Below are positions 26,860-35,593 of a DNA stretch of 64,000 nucleotides, one piece after another. The notes beneath the pieces were generated by a model, which ran no database searches, was not told where the DNA came from, and saw only the letters and a list, made by a program, of their open reading frames with translations. Origin of the DNA: Maritalea porphyrae. GTDB lineage: Bacteria > Pseudomonadota > Alphaproteobacteria > Rhizobiales > Devosiaceae. The stretch is taken from NCBI RefSeq assembly GCF_027213965.1, contig NZ_JAPWGX010000007.1:48702-112701 (forward strand), in the 5' to 3' direction. The translations under genes were made by a program, and so were the position numbers. Position 1 is the first letter of the stretch; every line of letters begins with the position of its first letter.

Positions 26860-26880
26860 GTCTGCGGTGGTCCCAGGATC

Positions 26881-27909
26881 TTACGTTTTATCAACAAACA
26901 AACTCGAATAAGCGCCCAGCGCCTGTGCGCCGCCTGTATGCAAAAACACCACGTCGTCGCCCTTCTTCAGTTTCCCGGCTTCAATATCACCAATCAAACC
27001 CGCGAACGCTTTACCTGTGTAAACCGGGTCAAGAAGGATACCTTCCTGCTGGGCCATGAGCGCGATTGCCGCATTGCCCTTTGCGTTGGGAATGCCGTAC
27101 GACGGCTCACCATATCCGCTGAGCACTTGCACATCATCTGATGTGCGCGTGATGTTCACACCCAAATGCTCCAGCATACCGTCGACCAATTCTCCAACGG
27201 TTGTTTGAATGGATGTTGGGTCTTCCTCATTATGAACACCAATGATGGGGAACGGGCGTCCACTTATTATAGACCCCGCCGCCAAACCGGCATGCGTGCC
27301 CCCGCTTGACGTGCAAAAATATAGGGCCTTTGGCGACAATTCCGCATCGGCGAGCTGATCATTCAACTCACCAAATGCAGCGACATAACCAAGCGCACCA
27401 ATTACATTTGAACCGCCAAGCGGAATGAAATACGGCAGTTTTCCTTGATTGCCTACCATACGCATCAAATAATCACGCACATCGTCGCGATCATATACAT
27501 CCGCGTAAACATGCACATGCGCACCCAAAACATGGTCAAGTGTCACATTGCCCGCCAAACGATATGCAGGGTCTTGCCAATTCACCTTATCGATAAGCGC
27601 AACATGACATTCGAGGCCCAATTTGGCTGCAGCGGCAGCGGTTTGCCTGCAATGGTTGGATTGTATGCCGCCAATTGTCACCACGCTCAGCGCATCATCG
27701 GCTTTCGCAGCCGCCATCAAAAACTCAAGCTTGCGCGTTTTGTTGCCGCCCCCAGCAAGCCCGGTACAATCATCGCGCTTGATATAGATTGTCGGCCCAC
27801 CCAAATGTGCACTTATACGATCCAACCGCTGTAGAGGCGTTGGCAAATGGGCCAATTCGATCCGCGCCGAGTTCGCAAGAACCTTGTCAATTTCACTATT
27901 TAAACGCAT
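26881..27909 (-). CDS. dcyD: D-cysteine desulfhydrase / ACC-deaminase-family PLP enzyme
   Basis: A 342-aa fold-type II PLP enzyme, most likely splitting D-cysteine into pyruvate, sulfide and ammonia. The PLP lysine sits in GGGNKTRKLE (about residue 55), and SNHCRQTAAAAAKLG follows; the phosphate-binding loop is in TSSGGTHAGLAAG. ACC deaminase and L-cysteate lyase are relatives that cannot be excluded. It is 25 bp downstream of an aminotransferase gene on the same strand, suggesting a shared amino-acid role. Confidence 0.85.
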   Translation of the reverse strand: MRLNSEIDKVLANSARIELAHLPTPLQRLDRISAHLGGPTIYIKRDDCTGLAGGGNKTRKLEFLMAAAKADDALSVVTIGGIQSNHCRQTAAAAAKLGLECHVALIDKVNWQDPAYRLAGNVTLDHVLGAHVHVYADVYDRDDVRDYLMRMVGNQGKLPYFIPLGGSNVIGALGYVAAFGELNDQLADAELSPKALYFCTSSGGTHAGLAAGSIISGRPFPIIGVHNEEDPTSIQTTVGELVDGMLEHLGVNITRTSDDVQVLSGYGEPSYGIPNAKGNAAIALMAQQEGILLDPVYTGKAFAGLIGDIEAGKLKKGDDVVFLHTGGAQALGAYSSLFVDKT

Positions 27910-27934
27910 CTCATTACCCCTTAAGCAGCAAGCC

Positions 27935-29134
27935 CTACTTCAAATCGCCAACAAACGCCTCAAACCGATCACAAGCGCGCGCGATGTCTTCAAGCGACAC
28001 AGCATAAGAAACGCGGAAGTGTGGCGACAATCCATATGCCCCACCATGCACGGTGGCCACATCAACTTCGTCAAGCAACGCCAGCGCCACATCTTCATCC
28101 GTCACAAGCTTGCGACCGCCTTTGGTGGTCTTGCCCAACAATCCAGCGCACGATGGATAAACATAAAACGCGCCATCTGGTGTCAAACAGTCAAGGCCTT
28201 CGATTTGGTTGAGGCGCGAAACCAAATAGTCACGCCGTTCAACAAAGGCCGCGCGCCATCCGTCCAAAAATGTTTGATCCCCGTTCAATGCTTCAACCGC
28301 GGCCCATTGTGCAATAGAACATGGATTGGACGTGGATTGCCCTTGCAACTTGCGCATGGCTTTCAATAACCAATCTGGCCCCGTACAATAGCCAATCCGC
28401 CAGCCGGTCATAGAATAGGCCTTAGATACCCCATTCATGGTCAATGTCCGCGATGCCAAATCGGGCGCAATTTGCGCCATCGTGTAAAATTTGGTGCCAT
28501 AAGTCAGATGTTCATAAATATCATCCATCAAAATATGGACCTGCGGATGCGCCCGCAGCACGAGGGCCAATGCTTCCAACTCTTCTTTAGAATAAACCGC
28601 ACCCGACGGATTGCCTGGCGAATTGATCAAGAGCCACTTGGTTCTTGGCGTTATCGCTTTGGCCAACTCATCCGCAGTTATCTTAAAGCCGCTCGCCGCG
28701 CTCGTCTGCATAATCACAGGGGTTGCGCCGGTCAAATTGACCATTTCAGGATATGAAACCCAATAGGGCGCAGGCACCAATGCCTCATCGCCCGGGTTGA
28801 GCGTTGCCACCAGCGCATTAAAAATGATCTGTTTGCCACCGGTCGCCACAAAACAAGCGCTCGGCTCAACATTCAAGCCGTTCTCACGCGCAAATTTTGC
28901 CGCAATCGCGGCCTTAAGCTCTGGAATACCATCAACTGCTGTGTATTTTGTCTTGCCCGCATCCAGCGCGCGCTTGGCCGCAACTTTAATTTGGTCGGGC
29001 GTATCAAAATCCGGCTCGCCCGCACTCATGGGGATAATATCAACGCCTGCGGCACGTTTTTCCAAAGCAATTGCGGATATGTTCATACTGGCAGAAGGTT
29101 TCACGCGCTCAAGCGCATCAGAGATCATGGTCAT
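27935..29134 (-). CDS. aatA: Aspartate aminotransferase family (class I) enzyme
   Basis: A 399-aa fold-type I PLP aminotransferase. The N-terminal SAGEPDFDTPDQIK, the NSPGNPSGAVYSKEELEAL block and the PLP lysine in NGVSKAYSMTGWRIGY are those of the alphaproteobacterial AatA group, which act on aspartate and often aromatic amino acids or prephenate. The start at 29134 (MTMISDAL) is preferred but the ribosome site is weak; 29128 is an alternative. It heads a probable operon with dcyD, araC and a VOC gene. Confidence 0.92.
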   Translation of the reverse strand: MTMISDALERVKPSASMNISAIALEKRAAGVDIIPMSAGEPDFDTPDQIKVAAKRALDAGKTKYTAVDGIPELKAAIAAKFARENGLNVEPSACFVATGGKQIIFNALVATLNPGDEALVPAPYWVSYPEMVNLTGATPVIMQTSAASGFKITADELAKAITPRTKWLLINSPGNPSGAVYSKEELEALALVLRAHPQVHILMDDIYEHLTYGTKFYTMAQIAPDLASRTLTMNGVSKAYSMTGWRIGYCTGPDWLLKAMRKLQGQSTSNPCSIAQWAAVEALNGDQTFLDGWRAAFVERRDYLVSRLNQIEGLDCLTPDGAFYVYPSCAGLLGKTTKGGRKLVTDEDVALALLDEVDVATVHGGAYGLSPHFRVSYAVSLEDIARACDRFEAFVGDLK

Positions 29135-29333
29135 GAAAAAGATTCTTTGGTTGGGTCCTATCAAAATGGATCAAAACAAGTTCGTTGCGGTTTGGCAAGC
29201 AGCAAGTGCCAAAAGCTGTTGCCACAAACTTGCCGCACAATTGAACGCAAATCTCCTCAGTTTCATCCAACTCTGAACGCAACTGATCGGCACATTGCCA
29301 TCATCGAACAATGATACGGATTGGAACAAAGCA

Positions 29334-29576
29334 ATGAGCGCGTTAAAAAAACGAAATAGCAGCTTGGCCAAATTCACCGGCGCCTTCGCAGGACTATTTG
29401 CCATTTTGCTGGTTGTCAGCCCTGCATTTGCAGCAAACGCTGATCATTCTAACGCGCTGGCGCTCAGCATCATCTTGCCAGCCCTTGCCCTTTGTTCCGC
29501 AATCATATTTGGCGTCTGGCACCAAATGAGCCGCGCTAAGTTCAAACATATTCGCGTGCGCAATCTGCGCCGCTAG
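29334..29576 (+). CDS. Small membrane protein with signal-like N-terminus (80 aa)
   Basis: An 80-aa frame starting at ATG 29334. A basic N-terminus is followed by a hydrophobic stretch ending VSPAFAAN, which could be a cleaved signal peptide, then a second hydrophobic helix (about residues 42-66) and a basic tail (RAKFKHIRVRNLRR). No known domain. It is divergent from the aatA gene and followed by two hairpins, the second a strong terminator. Function unknown. Confidence 0.6.
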   Translation: MSALKKRNSSLAKFTGAFAGLFAILLVVSPAFAANADHSNALALSIILPALALCSAIIFGVWHQMSRAKFKHIRVRNLRR

Positions 29577-29607
29577 AGATATTACTCAACGACCTCCATT
29601 CTGCACC

Positions 29608-29640
29608 GCTTTCCAGCAGAAGCCTTCTATTTTGGAAAGC
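29608..29640 (+). other. Hairpin ahead of a terminator, possible 3'-UTR RNA
   Basis: GCTTTCC pairs perfectly with GGAAAGC, and AGAA-GCC-TTCT can form an inner stem. Together with the terminator at 29658-29689, whose loop is CTCCCCC, it could be the body of a short 3'-UTR-derived RNA. Confidence 0.35.
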
Positions 29641-29657
29641 ATCCCCCAAAACTTGAT

Positions 29658-29689
29658 GACCGGTGCCTCCCCCGCATCGGTCTTTTTTT
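29658..29689 (+). terminator. Rho-independent terminator
   Basis: GACCGGTGC pairs with GCATCGGTC over 9 bp (one G-U) around the loop CTCCCCC, followed by seven Ts. It ends the transcript of the 80-aa membrane protein gene or of a small RNA. Confidence 0.82.
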
Positions 29690-29827
29690 GTCCGCTGTTT
29701 CAAACCTTTCCAAGCTTACCAATTATTCATCCGGCGGAAAACTTTAGGCAACGTGACATCCCCTATCTTCATTCTCGATCAGACGCACAACACGAAGCGC
29801 CCAACAGATCGGGCAAAGGAAAAAGAA

Positions 29828-30457
29828 ATGAAAAAGCTCTCAGCACTCGTAACCGCAGCAACTCTTGTTGGCACACTATCAATCAGCGCGTTTGCTCCAG
29901 CCGCATTCGCCCAAGACAATTCAACCCAATCGCCAAAAGCTGAACAGAAGCAGGACCATAAAGGCAAAGGCCAATTCCGCCCAATGCGCGGTGGTCACGG
30001 TTTCCTAGGTTCCATTTGCTCAACTGAAGGCGCTGATCGTTTGGACAAAATGCTCGAAATCATGGCCATTCGCATCGATCTAACAGATGCCCAACGTCCA
30101 GCATTTGACGACCTGAAAACCGCAGCGCTAACTGCACAAACAGACTTTGCGACAAGCTGTGCGCCGCTTAAAGAACAAAAACCTGAAGGTGCGGCGGAAA
30201 AGCTTAAACACCGTTCCGCAATGATGGAACTGCAGTTGGCCAGCATGAACACAGTTATGCCTGCGTTTGAAGCCTTCTATGACTCATTGTCCGACGAACA
30301 AAAAGCGCAAGTCAACAAAGCTGGCGGCAAAAAAGGTCGTCAAGGCATGGAGCACGAAAACGGCGAGCGCAAAGGACAAAAAGGCCATTGGGGCAAAGAT
30401 GGCAAAGGCCCGCGTGGCCAAAAAGGTCAATCAGCTCCTGCGCCAACCAACGGCTAA
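29828..30457 (+). CDS. Spy/CpxP-like LTxxQ-motif periplasmic protein
   Basis: A 209-aa exported protein. A Sec signal peptide (MKKLSALVTAATLVG to AFAPAAFAQ) is followed by a helical domain with LTDAQRPAFDDLKTAA, the LTxxQ signature of the Spy/CpxP chaperone family, and a second matching segment SDEQKAQ. The last 45 residues are very rich in Gly, Lys, Arg and His (GKDGKGPRGQKGQ), which could bind metal or nucleic acid. The start at 29828 follows AAAGGAAAAAG. Likely a periplasmic folding or metal-stress factor. Confidence 0.83.
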   Translation: MKKLSALVTAATLVGTLSISAFAPAAFAQDNSTQSPKAEQKQDHKGKGQFRPMRGGHGFLGSICSTEGADRLDKMLEIMAIRIDLTDAQRPAFDDLKTAALTAQTDFATSCAPLKEQKPEGAAEKLKHRSAMMELQLASMNTVMPAFEAFYDSLSDEQKAQVNKAGGKKGRQGMEHENGERKGQKGHWGKDGKGPRGQKGQSAPAPTNG

Positions 30458-30529
30458 CACGTAGCGATACACTGTCTGGCGGCAAGCCCCCGTCGTCAGA
30501 CATTTCTCCCAACACTTGTTCCCGCAAAG

Positions 30530-30566
30530 GAGCGTCAATTGTCCCCAAGCAATTGGCGCTCTTTTT
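30530..30566 (+). terminator. Rho-independent terminator after the LTxxQ gene
   Basis: A 12-bp stem (GAGCGTCAATTG with CAATTGGCGCTC, one G-U) around TCCCCAAG is followed by five Ts. Confidence 0.82.
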
Positions 30567-30631
30567 GACTTGCCGATCAAACAATCTCAAGCTACCAATG
30601 TGGTTCAACCAATTCTTTCGGGATGACGATC

Positions 30632-31855
30632 ATGACATTGCCATTAAACTCCACGGCGGTTCGCGCCAATTTTCCTGCGTTCAAGCAAGCTGATTTGCAG
30701 GGTTGGGCATTTTTCGAAAATGCCGGCGGTGCTTATATGGCCCAACAAGTCATCGATCACTACAACCATTATTTCACGGCGCACAAGCTTCAGCCCTACG
30801 GTACCTACCCCGCATCACAAGAAGCAGGTTCGGAAATGGACCGGGCCCACGTCCGCTTGGCCAAGGTGCTCAACACATCCGTTGATGCGATCCACATTGG
30901 CCCATCCACATCCGCAAACACATATACTCTTGGCAAAGCGTTTGAAGAGTTTCTGAGCGCGGGCGATGCAATCATCGTGACCAACCAGTGCCACGAAGCA
31001 AATACGGGCGCATTCCGAAAGCTGGAAAAAATCGGTGTAGAAGTGCGCGAATGGCAAGTGAACACCGAAACCGCAGAATTAGAGCTTGATGCCCTAACTG
31101 CCCTGCTTGATGACAAAGTCAAACTGGTCACCTTCCCCCACTGTTCCAACATTGTTGGCCACATTAATCCAGTTAAAAAAATCTGCGAAATCGCCCACTC
31201 AGTTGGCGCGATCACCGTAGTTGATGGCGTTGCCTACGCCCCACATACTTTACCCGACATCACCGATTTGGGTGCAGATATCTATTTGTTTTCAACTTAC
31301 AAGACTTACGGTCCCCACCAAGGGGTAATGGTGGTGGATCCAGATTTGGCCAAAAAACTGCCAAACCAAGGCCACTTCTTCAACAAAGACATTTTGCGTA
31401 AGCGGTTGGTGCCAGCGGGCCCAGACCATGCACAAATCGCGGCATGTAATGGCATCGTTGACTATTTAGATGAACTTGCAAAAATTGCTGGCACACAAGG
31501 TACGCCCGACCCTTATCGGGCAACATCTTTGAAAATGCGCGCGCAAGAAACACAGCTGGTTGAACCGCTTATGGACTATTTGCGCGGACGTAATGACGTG
31601 CGCATCATTGGCCCATCAACGCCAATCGACCGTGTGCCAACCATTGCAATTCATTGTGAAAAACCGGGCCAAGAGCTAGCGCAAGATTTGGCCAAACACA
31701 AAATCATGGCCGCCGGCGGCCATTTTTATGCCTATCGGTTGATAAAGGCATTGGATTTGGGTGTTGACCATGGCGTTTTGCGCATGTCATTTGTGCATTA
31801 CACCGCTCAAAACGAAATCGACCAGCTCATCAAAGCGCTCGATCAAGTTCTTTAG
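30632..31855 (+). CDS. Class V aminotransferase, cysteine-desulfurase-like
   Basis: A 407-aa fold-type I PLP enzyme. ENAGGAYMAQQVIDHY at the start, TFPHCSNIVGHINPVKKIC, DGVAYAPHTLPDI and the PLP lysine in FSTYKTYGPHQGVM match the cysteine-desulfurase-like subfamily rather than IscS/SufS proper; the conserved mobile Cys loop of IscS is not evident. The reaction is therefore uncertain. The ATG at 30632 is preferred to 30623 because GGGA is better spaced. It stands alone ahead of an EamA transporter gene (59-bp gap). Confidence 0.85.
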   Translation: MTLPLNSTAVRANFPAFKQADLQGWAFFENAGGAYMAQQVIDHYNHYFTAHKLQPYGTYPASQEAGSEMDRAHVRLAKVLNTSVDAIHIGPSTSANTYTLGKAFEEFLSAGDAIIVTNQCHEANTGAFRKLEKIGVEVREWQVNTETAELELDALTALLDDKVKLVTFPHCSNIVGHINPVKKICEIAHSVGAITVVDGVAYAPHTLPDITDLGADIYLFSTYKTYGPHQGVMVVDPDLAKKLPNQGHFFNKDILRKRLVPAGPDHAQIAACNGIVDYLDELAKIAGTQGTPDPYRATSLKMRAQETQLVEPLMDYLRGRNDVRIIGPSTPIDRVPTIAIHCEKPGQELAQDLAKHKIMAAGGHFYAYRLIKALDLGVDHGVLRMSFVHYTAQNEIDQLIKALDQVL

Positions 31856-31914
31856 TTTTTCGGCGACGCCTTATACTGGCGCAAAGCCCATCTAAGTTGT
31901 GAAAGTTGTCGCCC

Positions 31915-32826
31915 ATGACGCGCGCCACCGCTACAGCATTGCTGATCGTTGCCACCATTATTTGGGGCTCGGCCTTTATCGCCCAAAAATCTGCAATGGG
32001 CTCAATGGAGCCTTTCACATTTCTAGCAGCACGCTATTTGCTTGGTGGCATACTAATTTTGCCGCTCGCTATTTGGGAAAGTCGCCGTGTCAACAAACCA
32101 ATCACCAAAAAAGGCTGGCAATTGATTGGTCTTTTGATCATCGCATTCTTTTTTGGGTCTTGGTTGCAACAGATTGGGCTGCTCACAGCTTCGGTTACCA
32201 ACACCGGGTTCTTGACCGGCTTCTACGTCTTTTTTGTGCCAATTCTCATGGTGGTTTTCACCAAGGCGAAACTGCACAACCTAATTTGGGTGGCTGCCGC
32301 GTTGGCCTTTTCAGGGCTATTTCTACTCAGCGGTGGCAAAATCGAAAACTTCGTTATCGGAGATTACTACGTCTTCGCCAGCTCGTTCTTTTGGGCAATG
32401 TATGTGTTCTTTTTGGGCACCACCGCTCAAACCACACAGCGCCCGATTACTGTGTCCGCGATCATCTTTTTGATCGGTGGCAGCATCTGCGCCGCTGGGG
32501 CATTGGGCACCGAAACGGTGACCATTGAGGCTATTCAGATCGGTTGGGTTGAAATCCTATACACCGGCATCCTATCCACAGCGATCGGCTTTACATTGCA
32601 CACCGTCAGCCAGCAACATGTGCCAACCGCCAATGCGGCCCTCATACTTTCAATGGAAAGCCTTTTTGCAGCCATTGGCGCCGCCATTATTTTGGGAGAG
32701 CGCCTCAGCTCTAATGGCTATTTGGGGATTGTGCTGATTTTTTCAGCCATCGTGTTGGCCGAAGCGGGCCCGGTCTTTTTTGAAAAGGCCCGCCGCAAGA
32801 GAACAGCCGTTGGTAACTCTAGTTAG
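31915..32826 (+). CDS. EamA-family (DMT superfamily) transporter
   Basis: A 303-aa membrane protein with ten helices in two EamA repeats (IIWGSAFIAQKSAMGSMEPFTFLAARYLLGG; STAIGFTLHTVSQQHVPTANAALILSMESLFAAIGAAIILGE). Likely exporter of amino acids or related compounds; substrate unknown. It starts at ATG 31915. Its 3' end overlaps the converging DUF2147 gene by eight bases. Downstream of, and possibly cotranscribed with, the class V aminotransferase. Confidence 0.89.
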   Translation: MTRATATALLIVATIIWGSAFIAQKSAMGSMEPFTFLAARYLLGGILILPLAIWESRRVNKPITKKGWQLIGLLIIAFFFGSWLQQIGLLTASVTNTGFLTGFYVFFVPILMVVFTKAKLHNLIWVAAALAFSGLFLLSGGKIENFVIGDYYVFASSFFWAMYVFFLGTTAQTTQRPITVSAIIFLIGGSICAAGALGTETVTIEAIQIGWVEILYTGILSTAIGFTLHTVSQQHVPTANAALILSMESLFAAIGAAIILGERLSSNGYLGIVLIFSAIVLAEAGPVFFEKARRKRTAVGNSS

Positions 32827-33217
32827 CCGCGACGCGATCAAGCAATACTTCTTCACACAAAAAGAATACACATGCTTTCACACTCAATTTGTCCGCAGCC
32901 AACTGCTTAACGGTCCCGTTGACCCGGTGTCCTTGAAAATTAATTGTGCCCCGCCATTTGGAACGACCGCGCATTGGAATCTCAGAGAACAAGTCAGTGC
33001 CCAATAGTTTCTTATTGTCATCATTGACGAACTTTGGGTCAATCCAGGCCACTTTGGCGCAAAGATCGGTGCCTTTGCCGCAGTAGCTAATGTCGTAGCG
33101 AGATTCTTTGTTGCCCGGCGTCCAAGTGCCTTCCGGGTTTAAGTTCTCAGCCATTGCTGGCCCGCTGATCGACATGGACAAAGCAACAACACTCATGATT
33201 TTGGCAAACTTGCTCAT
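32819..33217 (-). CDS. DUF2147 family exported protein
   Basis: A 132-aa protein with a Sec signal (MSKFAKIMSVVALSMSISGPAMA) followed by a DUF2147 domain (PEGTWTPGNKESRYDISYCGKGTDLCAKVAWID, then RGTINFQGHRVNGTVKQL). DUF2147 proteins are small periplasmic or secreted proteins of unknown role. Four cysteines may form disulfides. The start at 33217 has GGAGAAG just upstream and places the signal peptide correctly. Its 3' end overlaps the EamA gene. Confidence 0.87.
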   Translation of the reverse strand: MSKFAKIMSVVALSMSISGPAMAENLNPEGTWTPGNKESRYDISYCGKGTDLCAKVAWIDPKFVNDDNKKLLGTDLFSEIPMRGRSKWRGTINFQGHRVNGTVKQLAADKLSVKACVFFLCEEVLLDRVAAN

Positions 33218-33304
33218 TTCTTCTCCAAACAAAACAATTGCCGCCCGCGCATTTTGTCTAATCTTTGAGTGTGGCGGCATTGTGAACCCGATATGCCAAA
33301 CCCA

Positions 33305-33979
33305 TCATTTAAGCCAAGCGTGATCCACTAAATATCTATTTATTGGCGACATCTTATCACAAATGCCAACAATCAATTGGGCAGCATCATCCAGTTTTTC
33401 AAGGGCTGGCACAAATGGCATTTCCCCGCTTTTGACGACAAGTCCCTTATGTCGCAACCATTCTGCCCCTTCTGCGGTTTTGTCAAAACCCCGTGGCACT
33501 CTTGATAACGCCGGAGGATCGAGCACAACACCATGCTTTGCAACAGCCCTTACGGCAGCTGAAACAGTTTCCGCGCCATCCAAAACGATTTGAGCGCGCA
33601 TGCGCTCGAGCTGGTCCTTATCCAATCCCCAATGCCCTGAACCAAAGGCAAAGCTATCCGCGTTAAAAACCACATGAACGCCCGGCGATCTATTGGGATG
33701 TGCACCTGTCCAAAATATCAAATGCACATGCGTGTGATAGGGCGTCTTATCTTTTGAAAACCGTGTATCTCGATATATACGCCGAAGCGATCCATTCACC
33801 TTTGGTTCTGCCCTTAACGCAGGTGAAAGCTGGGACAGCGCACCGTCAACAGTGCCAATGAGTTCTAGCATTGGCCCAACCACATGCTTTTGGTAACGCG
33901 ATTTGTTTACGTCAAACCATTCCCGATTATTGTTCTTGTCGAGCTCAAACAAAAAACTGCGAAAAGCCTCACCAATCAT
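33305..33979 (-). CDS. DUF2461 (TIGR02453-type) protein
   Basis: A 224-aa cytoplasmic protein of the DUF2461 family, whose function is unknown. Typical blocks are FLFELDKNNNREWFDVNKSRYQ at the start, RIYRDTRFSKDKTPYHTH, and SPGVHVVFNADSFAFGSGHW. The gene is preceded by the Pho-box region on its 5' side, but the Pho half-sites are oriented away from it. Nothing in the neighbourhood predicts a role. Confidence 0.9.
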   Translation of the reverse strand: MIGEAFRSFLFELDKNNNREWFDVNKSRYQKHVVGPMLELIGTVDGALSQLSPALRAEPKVNGSLRRIYRDTRFSKDKTPYHTHVHLIFWTGAHPNRSPGVHVVFNADSFAFGSGHWGLDKDQLERMRAQIVLDGAETVSAAVRAVAKHGVVLDPPALSRVPRGFDKTAEGAEWLRHKGLVVKSGEMPFVPALEKLDDAAQLIVGICDKMSPINRYLVDHAWLK

Positions 33980-34075
33980 CTCTTAGTCCCCCGGTTCAAG
34001 TTGCCTATATTCAATATGTCGAACCGCAATCGACCTAGTCGACACATTTATCAAAAACCTAATCCCCTAAAAGGG

Positions 34076-34131
34076 CCGTCATCAGATTGTCACAAGTCCG
34101 TCACCCAGCTGTCATCATGGAACCTTAACTT
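34076..34131 (+). promoter_or_regulatory. Four-half-site Pho box with -10 element
   Basis: Four 7-mers, CCGTCAT (34076), TTGTCAC (34087), CCGTCAC (34098) and CTGTCAT (34109), follow one another with exactly four bases between them, the 11-bp period of PhoB sites (consensus CTGTCAT/C). Ten bases after the last one stands TAACTT (34126-34131) at the spacing expected of a PhoB-activated -10, giving a start near 34138. Orientation is rightward. Confidence 0.78.
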
Positions 34132-34137
34132 GGTCCT

Positions 34138-34253
34138 TGTTCAAGATACAATGCCCCGTGTATTGGACAAAACACAGCACAGAGCTGTGTCAGACTGACG
34201 TGTCACCACCCCCAATCGACACGCAATGGCCGCTCCGTCAGCGGCCATTTTTT
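34138..34253 (+). ncRNA. Candidate Pho-regulated small RNA
   Basis: The roughly 116-nt unit between the Pho promoter and a strong terminator contains hairpins ACACAGC-ACAGA-GCTGTGT (34172-34190) and CGTGTC/GACACG (34199-34223) whose loop reads ACCACCCCCAATC, a C-rich, single-stranded seed able to pair with ribosome sites. The third hairpin is the terminator. A 15-codon frame (34151-34198) lacks a ribosome site, so a non-coding role is favoured. A second possible promoter (CTTG at 34136, CCCC at 34154) is RpoH-like. No family was recognised. Confidence 0.55.
34225..34253 (+). terminator. Strong Rho-independent terminator 120 bp before tdk
   Basis: A perfect 10-bp stem (AATGGCCGCT with AGCGGCCATT) around CCGTC runs into six Ts. 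It separates the Pho-box unit from tdk. Confidence 0.88.
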
Positions 34254-34372
34254 ATCTCACAACCGCTTCAAAACTGGGGGCAGTTGACGATTTTCAGCCC
34301 CACACCTTCAAATTCTGTGAAAAAACCGCCTAGAATAAACCAACTCCAATCGATTCCATTAAGGGCGCTGGC

Positions 34373-35035
34373 ATGGCGAAGCTTTATTTCTCATATGCGG
34401 CTATGAATGCTGGCAAATCGACAATCCTCTTGCAAGCAGCGCACAACTACCAAGAACGGGGCATGAATGCGCGCCTTTACACCTCTTCACTTTATGTCGA
34501 AGATGGTGTTGGTAAAATTTCATCGCGCATTGGCTTGGACGTTGCGGCCAACCTTTATGACCGCAAGATCGACCTTCTCGCCGATATAGAGGCCGCGCAT
34601 CGCAACAAAAAGATCAATTGCATTTTTGTGGATGAAGCTCAGTTTCTAACCAGTGATCAGGTCTGGCAACTGGCCCGCGTCGCCGACCGGCTGAGCATAC
34701 CGGTTATGTGCTTTGGTCTTCGTACCGATTTTCAGGGCAAATTGTTTGAAGGCTCTGCTGAATTGCTTGCCATTGCCGATGTTCTTCGAGAAATCCGCAC
34801 CATTTGCGAATGTGGCTCCAAAGCTACCATGGTCGTACGCATGGATGAAAATGGCACCGCCATCCGCGAAGGCGATCAGGTCAGCATTGGCAAAGAAGTC
34901 TATGTGTCACTTTGCCGTCGCCATTGGGAAGAGCATATGAACCCAACAAGCGTCGTCAATATAGAGCACCAAACAGCATTTGACCTTGACGATGACGACG
35001 AAAACGATGTGCCCTCCATTTCTGCGATAGGATAA
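34373..35035 (+). CDS. tdk: Thymidine kinase (type II)
   Basis: A 220-aa cytosolic enzyme phosphorylating thymidine to dTMP for salvage. Walker A is AAMNAGKST near the N-terminus; the DEAQFL motif carries the catalytic acid; the lasso-loop zinc cysteines are in RTICECGSKA and SLCRRHW. The length is slightly above the norm because of an acidic tail (DLDDDDENDVPS). It is three bases upstream of an acyl-CoA thioesterase gene and probably cotranscribed with it. Confidence 0.95.
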   Translation: MAKLYFSYAAMNAGKSTILLQAAHNYQERGMNARLYTSSLYVEDGVGKISSRIGLDVAANLYDRKIDLLADIEAAHRNKKINCIFVDEAQFLTSDQVWQLARVADRLSIPVMCFGLRTDFQGKLFEGSAELLAIADVLREIRTICECGSKATMVVRMDENGTAIREGDQVSIGKEVYVSLCRRHWEEHMNPTSVVNIEHQTAFDLDDDDENDVPSISAIG

Positions 35036-35038
35036 AAA

Positions 35039-35416
35039 ATGAGCGAAGACGCGCCCAAAGGTGATTTGACCATCCGCACAATAGCCATGCCGGCAGACAC
35101 AAACCCATCGGGTGATATTTTTGGCGGCTGGGTTCTAAGTCAAATGGATATCGCGGGCGGAATTGCTGCCGCGGAACGCTCCAAGAGCCGAGTAGTCACC
35201 GTAGCGGTTGAAGCCATGACCTTTATCGCGCCCGTCAAAATTGGCGATGTTTTGTGCATCTACACAACAATCGAACGGGTCGGCACAACCTCAATTTCCG
35301 TATTCATGGAAGCTTGGGCGCGTCGGAATCGGCTCGACGAACGCGAAAAAGTGACCGACGGTCGCTTTGTTTATGTGTCATTGGACGATCAAGGTAAGCC
35401 CAAAACCATAAAATAG
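35039..35416 (+). CDS. yciA: Acyl-CoA thioesterase, YciA-like hotdog protein
   Basis: A 125-aa single-hotdog thioesterase hydrolysing short- to medium-chain acyl-CoA. The signature NPSGDIFGGWVLSQMDIAGG contains the catalytic Asp, and AVEAMTFIAPVKIGDVL follows. Length and order of motifs match YciA, which works as a hexamer in the cytosol. The gene starts three bases after the tdk stop. Confidence 0.92.
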   Translation: MSEDAPKGDLTIRTIAMPADTNPSGDIFGGWVLSQMDIAGGIAAAERSKSRVVTVAVEAMTFIAPVKIGDVLCIYTTIERVGTTSISVFMEAWARRNRLDEREKVTDGRFVYVSLDDQGKPKTIK

Positions 35417-35496
35417 CTAGCAGCGCGCATCTGTTCGTTACAAAAAACACACACTATCACCTTGAAATCACACACATTTTTCAAAAAAGGTAAAAT

Positions 35497-35524
35497 GAAC
35501 CGAAACTGAACATTACCGTTCAGT
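35497..35524. promoter_or_regulatory. LexA-box-like repeat and palindrome upstream of the SH3/crystallin gene
   Basis: GAAC-N7-GAAC (35497-35511) equals the alphaproteobacterial LexA box on the minus strand. It overlaps a perfect inverted repeat, ACTGAAC and GTTCAGT separated by ATTACC (35505-35524). Either could be an operator; exact LexA boxes also occur by chance about twice in this much DNA. Confidence 0.4.
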
Positions 35525-35593
35525 AACCATTCAGCAAGCTTTTGGTTAAGTGGCATCACCGAACAAGTGAAGCATCCAACTGGGAGATCTGAA

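Noticed and set aside
34151..34198. 15-codon frame in the Pho-box unit as a small protein
   Set aside because: No Shine-Dalgarno sequence, and its bases form the first hairpin; kept only as a caveat to the sRNA interpretation.
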